The notes under the pieces: generated by a model
Databases searched by the model: none
What the model saw: the letters and a program-made list of their open reading frames with translations, nothing else
What the model was told of the DNA's origin: nothing
In this document: positions 62,572-64,000 of the stretch, one piece after another
Layout of the letters: each line of letters starts with the position of its first letter
Position numbering within the stretch: the first letter of the stretch is position 1
Position numbers and translations under genes: made by a program
Assembly: GCA_021323395.1 (NCBI GenBank)
Contig: JAJONL010000004.1
Span: 24,381-88,380, forward strand
Length of the DNA: 64,000 bases
From: Nitrospira sp.
Lineage (GTDB): Bacteria > Nitrospirota > Nitrospiria > Nitrospirales > Nitrospiraceae
Direction: 5' to 3'

Positions 62572-63816
62572 TTACAGTCCGCGACCACGGCGCGGACCAC
62601 GCTGCTGCCCAGATCCGAACCCCGGAGGAAGATCCCCGCCTTGGCGATCTCCGCGGACAGAATCGAGACCGATAATCACCTGATCTCCCTCGTTCATCTC
62701 AGCGGTGGTGATTTCGGAATGTGTCCCGTCGGAGATACCTACCTCAACCGGGACCGGCTCCAGTTCCTCGGCCGCGTTCTGCTTCCAGAGAACTCGGTGA
62801 CGGCTCGACGATCCAGATGTGCCGCCCGCCGGTCTGACGGCGACAACATCTTCGCGAACTCCTTTGGGCGGATTGAACCGCAGGGCGGAATTCGGCACCT
62901 TCAGGATCTGTTCTCTCTTGGCCACGATAATCGCCACATTCGCCGTCATGCCGGGCTTCAAGCGAAACTCCGGGTTTTCGAATTCGACTACCACATCATA
63001 GGTGACGACATTCTGAATATTGATCGGCGCATTTCTGACTTGCCGCACCCGCCCGTGAAATCGCTCTCCAGGATAGGCATCGACCGTAAAGGAGGCCTCC
63101 TTTCCTTCCGCCACTCCACCGATGTCGGCTTCGCTGACGTTGGTATCGACCTGCATCTTGGTCACATCTTCTGCAATCAGGAACAGAGTGGGAATAGAGA
63201 AGCTGGCGGAGATGCGCTGCCCGACCTCGACTAGGCGGGAAATAACGACGCCGTCAACCGGTGAGCGGATCACCGTGTATTTCAGGTCCAATTCGGCGGC
63301 CTGCAGCATCGCCTCCGCCTGCTTGACGGCGGCTTCCGTCACTTTCAGTTGCGCCACAGCGCCTTCGGAAGCCGTCAGAGCGACATCCACTTCGTTTTGC
63401 GAGATGAATTGTTGTCCGATCAGCGACTTGGCCCGATCCAGTTCCCGTCGGCGCTGCGCCAGATCGATTCGGGCCTTGTCGAACGCCGCCTTTGCATTGG
63501 CGAGACTCGCGACCGCTTGATCGCGCCTGGCCTGGTAGGGAAAGGGATCGATCCGCGCCACCACCTGATTGGCCTTCACCTTGGAATTGAAATCGGCGTG
63601 GAGGCTTTCGATCATGCCCGACACCTGGCTGCCGACTTGAATCGTCGTGATAGGGTTGATCGTGCCCGTCGCGGTCACGAGCGAGATGATCGTCCCTCGT
63701 TCGACCGGCACGGTGCGATAACGCACCGGGGCTCGCCGTTCGCCGTTAAAAAACACGTATCCGGCAATGGCAAGGCCGATGGCAAGCACTCCGATGATCA
63801 GACTCACACGGCGCAT
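62572..63816 (-). CDS. MacA-like periplasmic adaptor (membrane fusion) protein
   Basis: 414 residues from ATG 63816, with GAGGG upstream. N-terminal membrane anchor (VSLIIGVLAIGLAIAGYVFF), barrel-sandwich/lipoyl half-motif ITTIQVGSQVSGMIESLHADFNSKVKANQVVARID, coiled-coil hairpin (ARRDQAVASLANAKAAFDKARIDLAQRRREL), second lipoyl part YTVIRSPVDGVVISRLVEVGQ, and beta-barrel domain. The C-terminus is Gly/Arg-rich (GFGSGQQRGPRRGRG), as seen in MacA-like adaptors. Links the inner-membrane ABC pump to an outer-membrane TolC-type channel not encoded here. Confidence 0.93.
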   Translation of the reverse strand: MRRVSLIIGVLAIGLAIAGYVFFNGERRAPVRYRTVPVERGTIISLVTATGTINPITTIQVGSQVSGMIESLHADFNSKVKANQVVARIDPFPYQARRDQAVASLANAKAAFDKARIDLAQRRRELDRAKSLIGQQFISQNEVDVALTASEGAVAQLKVTEAAVKQAEAMLQAAELDLKYTVIRSPVDGVVISRLVEVGQRISASFSIPTLFLIAEDVTKMQVDTNVSEADIGGVAEGKEASFTVDAYPGERFHGRVRQVRNAPINIQNVVTYDVVVEFENPEFRLKPGMTANVAIIVAKREQILKVPNSALRFNPPKGVREDVVAVRPAGGTSGSSSRHRVLWKQNAAEELEPVPVEVGISDGTHSEITTAEMNEGDQVIIGLDSVRGDRQGGDLPPGFGSGQQRGPRRGRGL

Positions 63817-63922
63817 AAGGACTGACCCTCTCAAGCAGCAATGCGGGCATTTTACCAGGAAACGATTTTGTGATGCAGCAGGAGCTCGCGCGAGCCGGCC
63901 GGCGCAGGATCTGTGAAACGAC

Positions 63923-63956
63923 GAAGGTCGTTTGCCGGCGACGGCAAACGACCTTC
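63923..63956. other. Perfect 15-bp hairpin with GCGA tetraloop
   Basis: GAAGGTCGTTTGCCG (63923-63937), loop GCGA (63938-63941), CGGCAAACGACCTTC (63942-63956). A GNRA tetraloop caps the perfect stem. No T-tract on either strand. It lies upstream of the adaptor gene (minus) at the right edge of the window; the neighbouring gene on the right is not visible. Could be a transcript end, an operator or a dispersed palindrome. Confidence 0.6.
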
Positions 63957-64000
63957 CTGCTCGCACGGTCCACCGGTGGTGGAGCCTGTCGGGACTACGG

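Overview
The window reads as a gene-dense chromosomal stretch (about 58-60% GC by eye, short spacers, many ATGA-type overlaps) of a Gram-negative bacterium with many predicted lipoproteins and exported proteins. I infer the phylum Nitrospirota, most likely the genus Nitrospira. This rests on overall protein flavour and on an intergenic repeat with inverted ends (complete copy at 22240-22361) that I recall from Nitrospira genomes; a database search would be needed to prove it. I see no rRNA, tRNA, CRISPR array, transposase or prophage gene.

Layout. 0.1-3.1 kb (minus): a radical SAM enzyme, a DUF547 lipoprotein, a frameshifted ferritin-like di-iron gene and a TIGR04283-type glycosyltransferase. 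3.3-7.0 kb: a small exported protein, then a minus-strand TVP38/TMEM64 membrane protein - mercuric-reductase-like flavoenzyme - DUF3047 operon. 7.2-14 kb: small unknowns, a sulfite-oxidase-fold molybdoenzyme, a dipeptide epimerase-type enolase-superfamily enzyme, a coiled-coil lipoprotein, a beta-hydroxyacid dehydrogenase-type oxidoreductase and an exported GlcG/HbpS protein. 14-18.8 kb: two carbohydrate-active enzymes (glycogen-debranching type and GH63-like glucosidase). 19-23.5 kb: a periplasmic beta-helix protein, coaE, trxB (with a local tandem duplication of its 3' end plus the repeat) and thiI.

24.4-37.3 kb is a regulatory and envelope block. A PAS response regulator and queG are followed by a sigma-54-type response regulator with its histidine kinase. 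Then come five minus-strand genes for exported proteins, including a trypsin-like protease fused to a formylglycine-enzyme-like domain and a DUF3365 c-type heme protein. The block closes with a NarL-type regulator and a second histidine kinase. The two kinases have recognisably related periplasmic sensor domains, so the block looks like a two-input envelope-sensing system. This is the part of the window I consider most worth study.

37.5-51.6 kb is mainly housekeeping: mutS2; a gap-pgk-tpiA-secG operon behind a good sigma-70-like promoter; an ilvE-type aminotransferase; rplU-rpmA-obgE-proB-nadD-rsfS; a TPR protein that looks like a LapA-LapB fusion; and bioB. 51.6-64 kb holds a YbbA/YbbP-like ABC exporter pair interrupted by a fumarate-type dihydroorotate dehydrogenase and a lysine-rich LuxR-type protein. 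It also holds comF, an FmdB-type zinc ribbon, a small HTH protein, mraZ (away from any division cluster), a RusA-type resolvase, an HD-GYP protein, and a MacA-MacB-like efflux system split into three genes.
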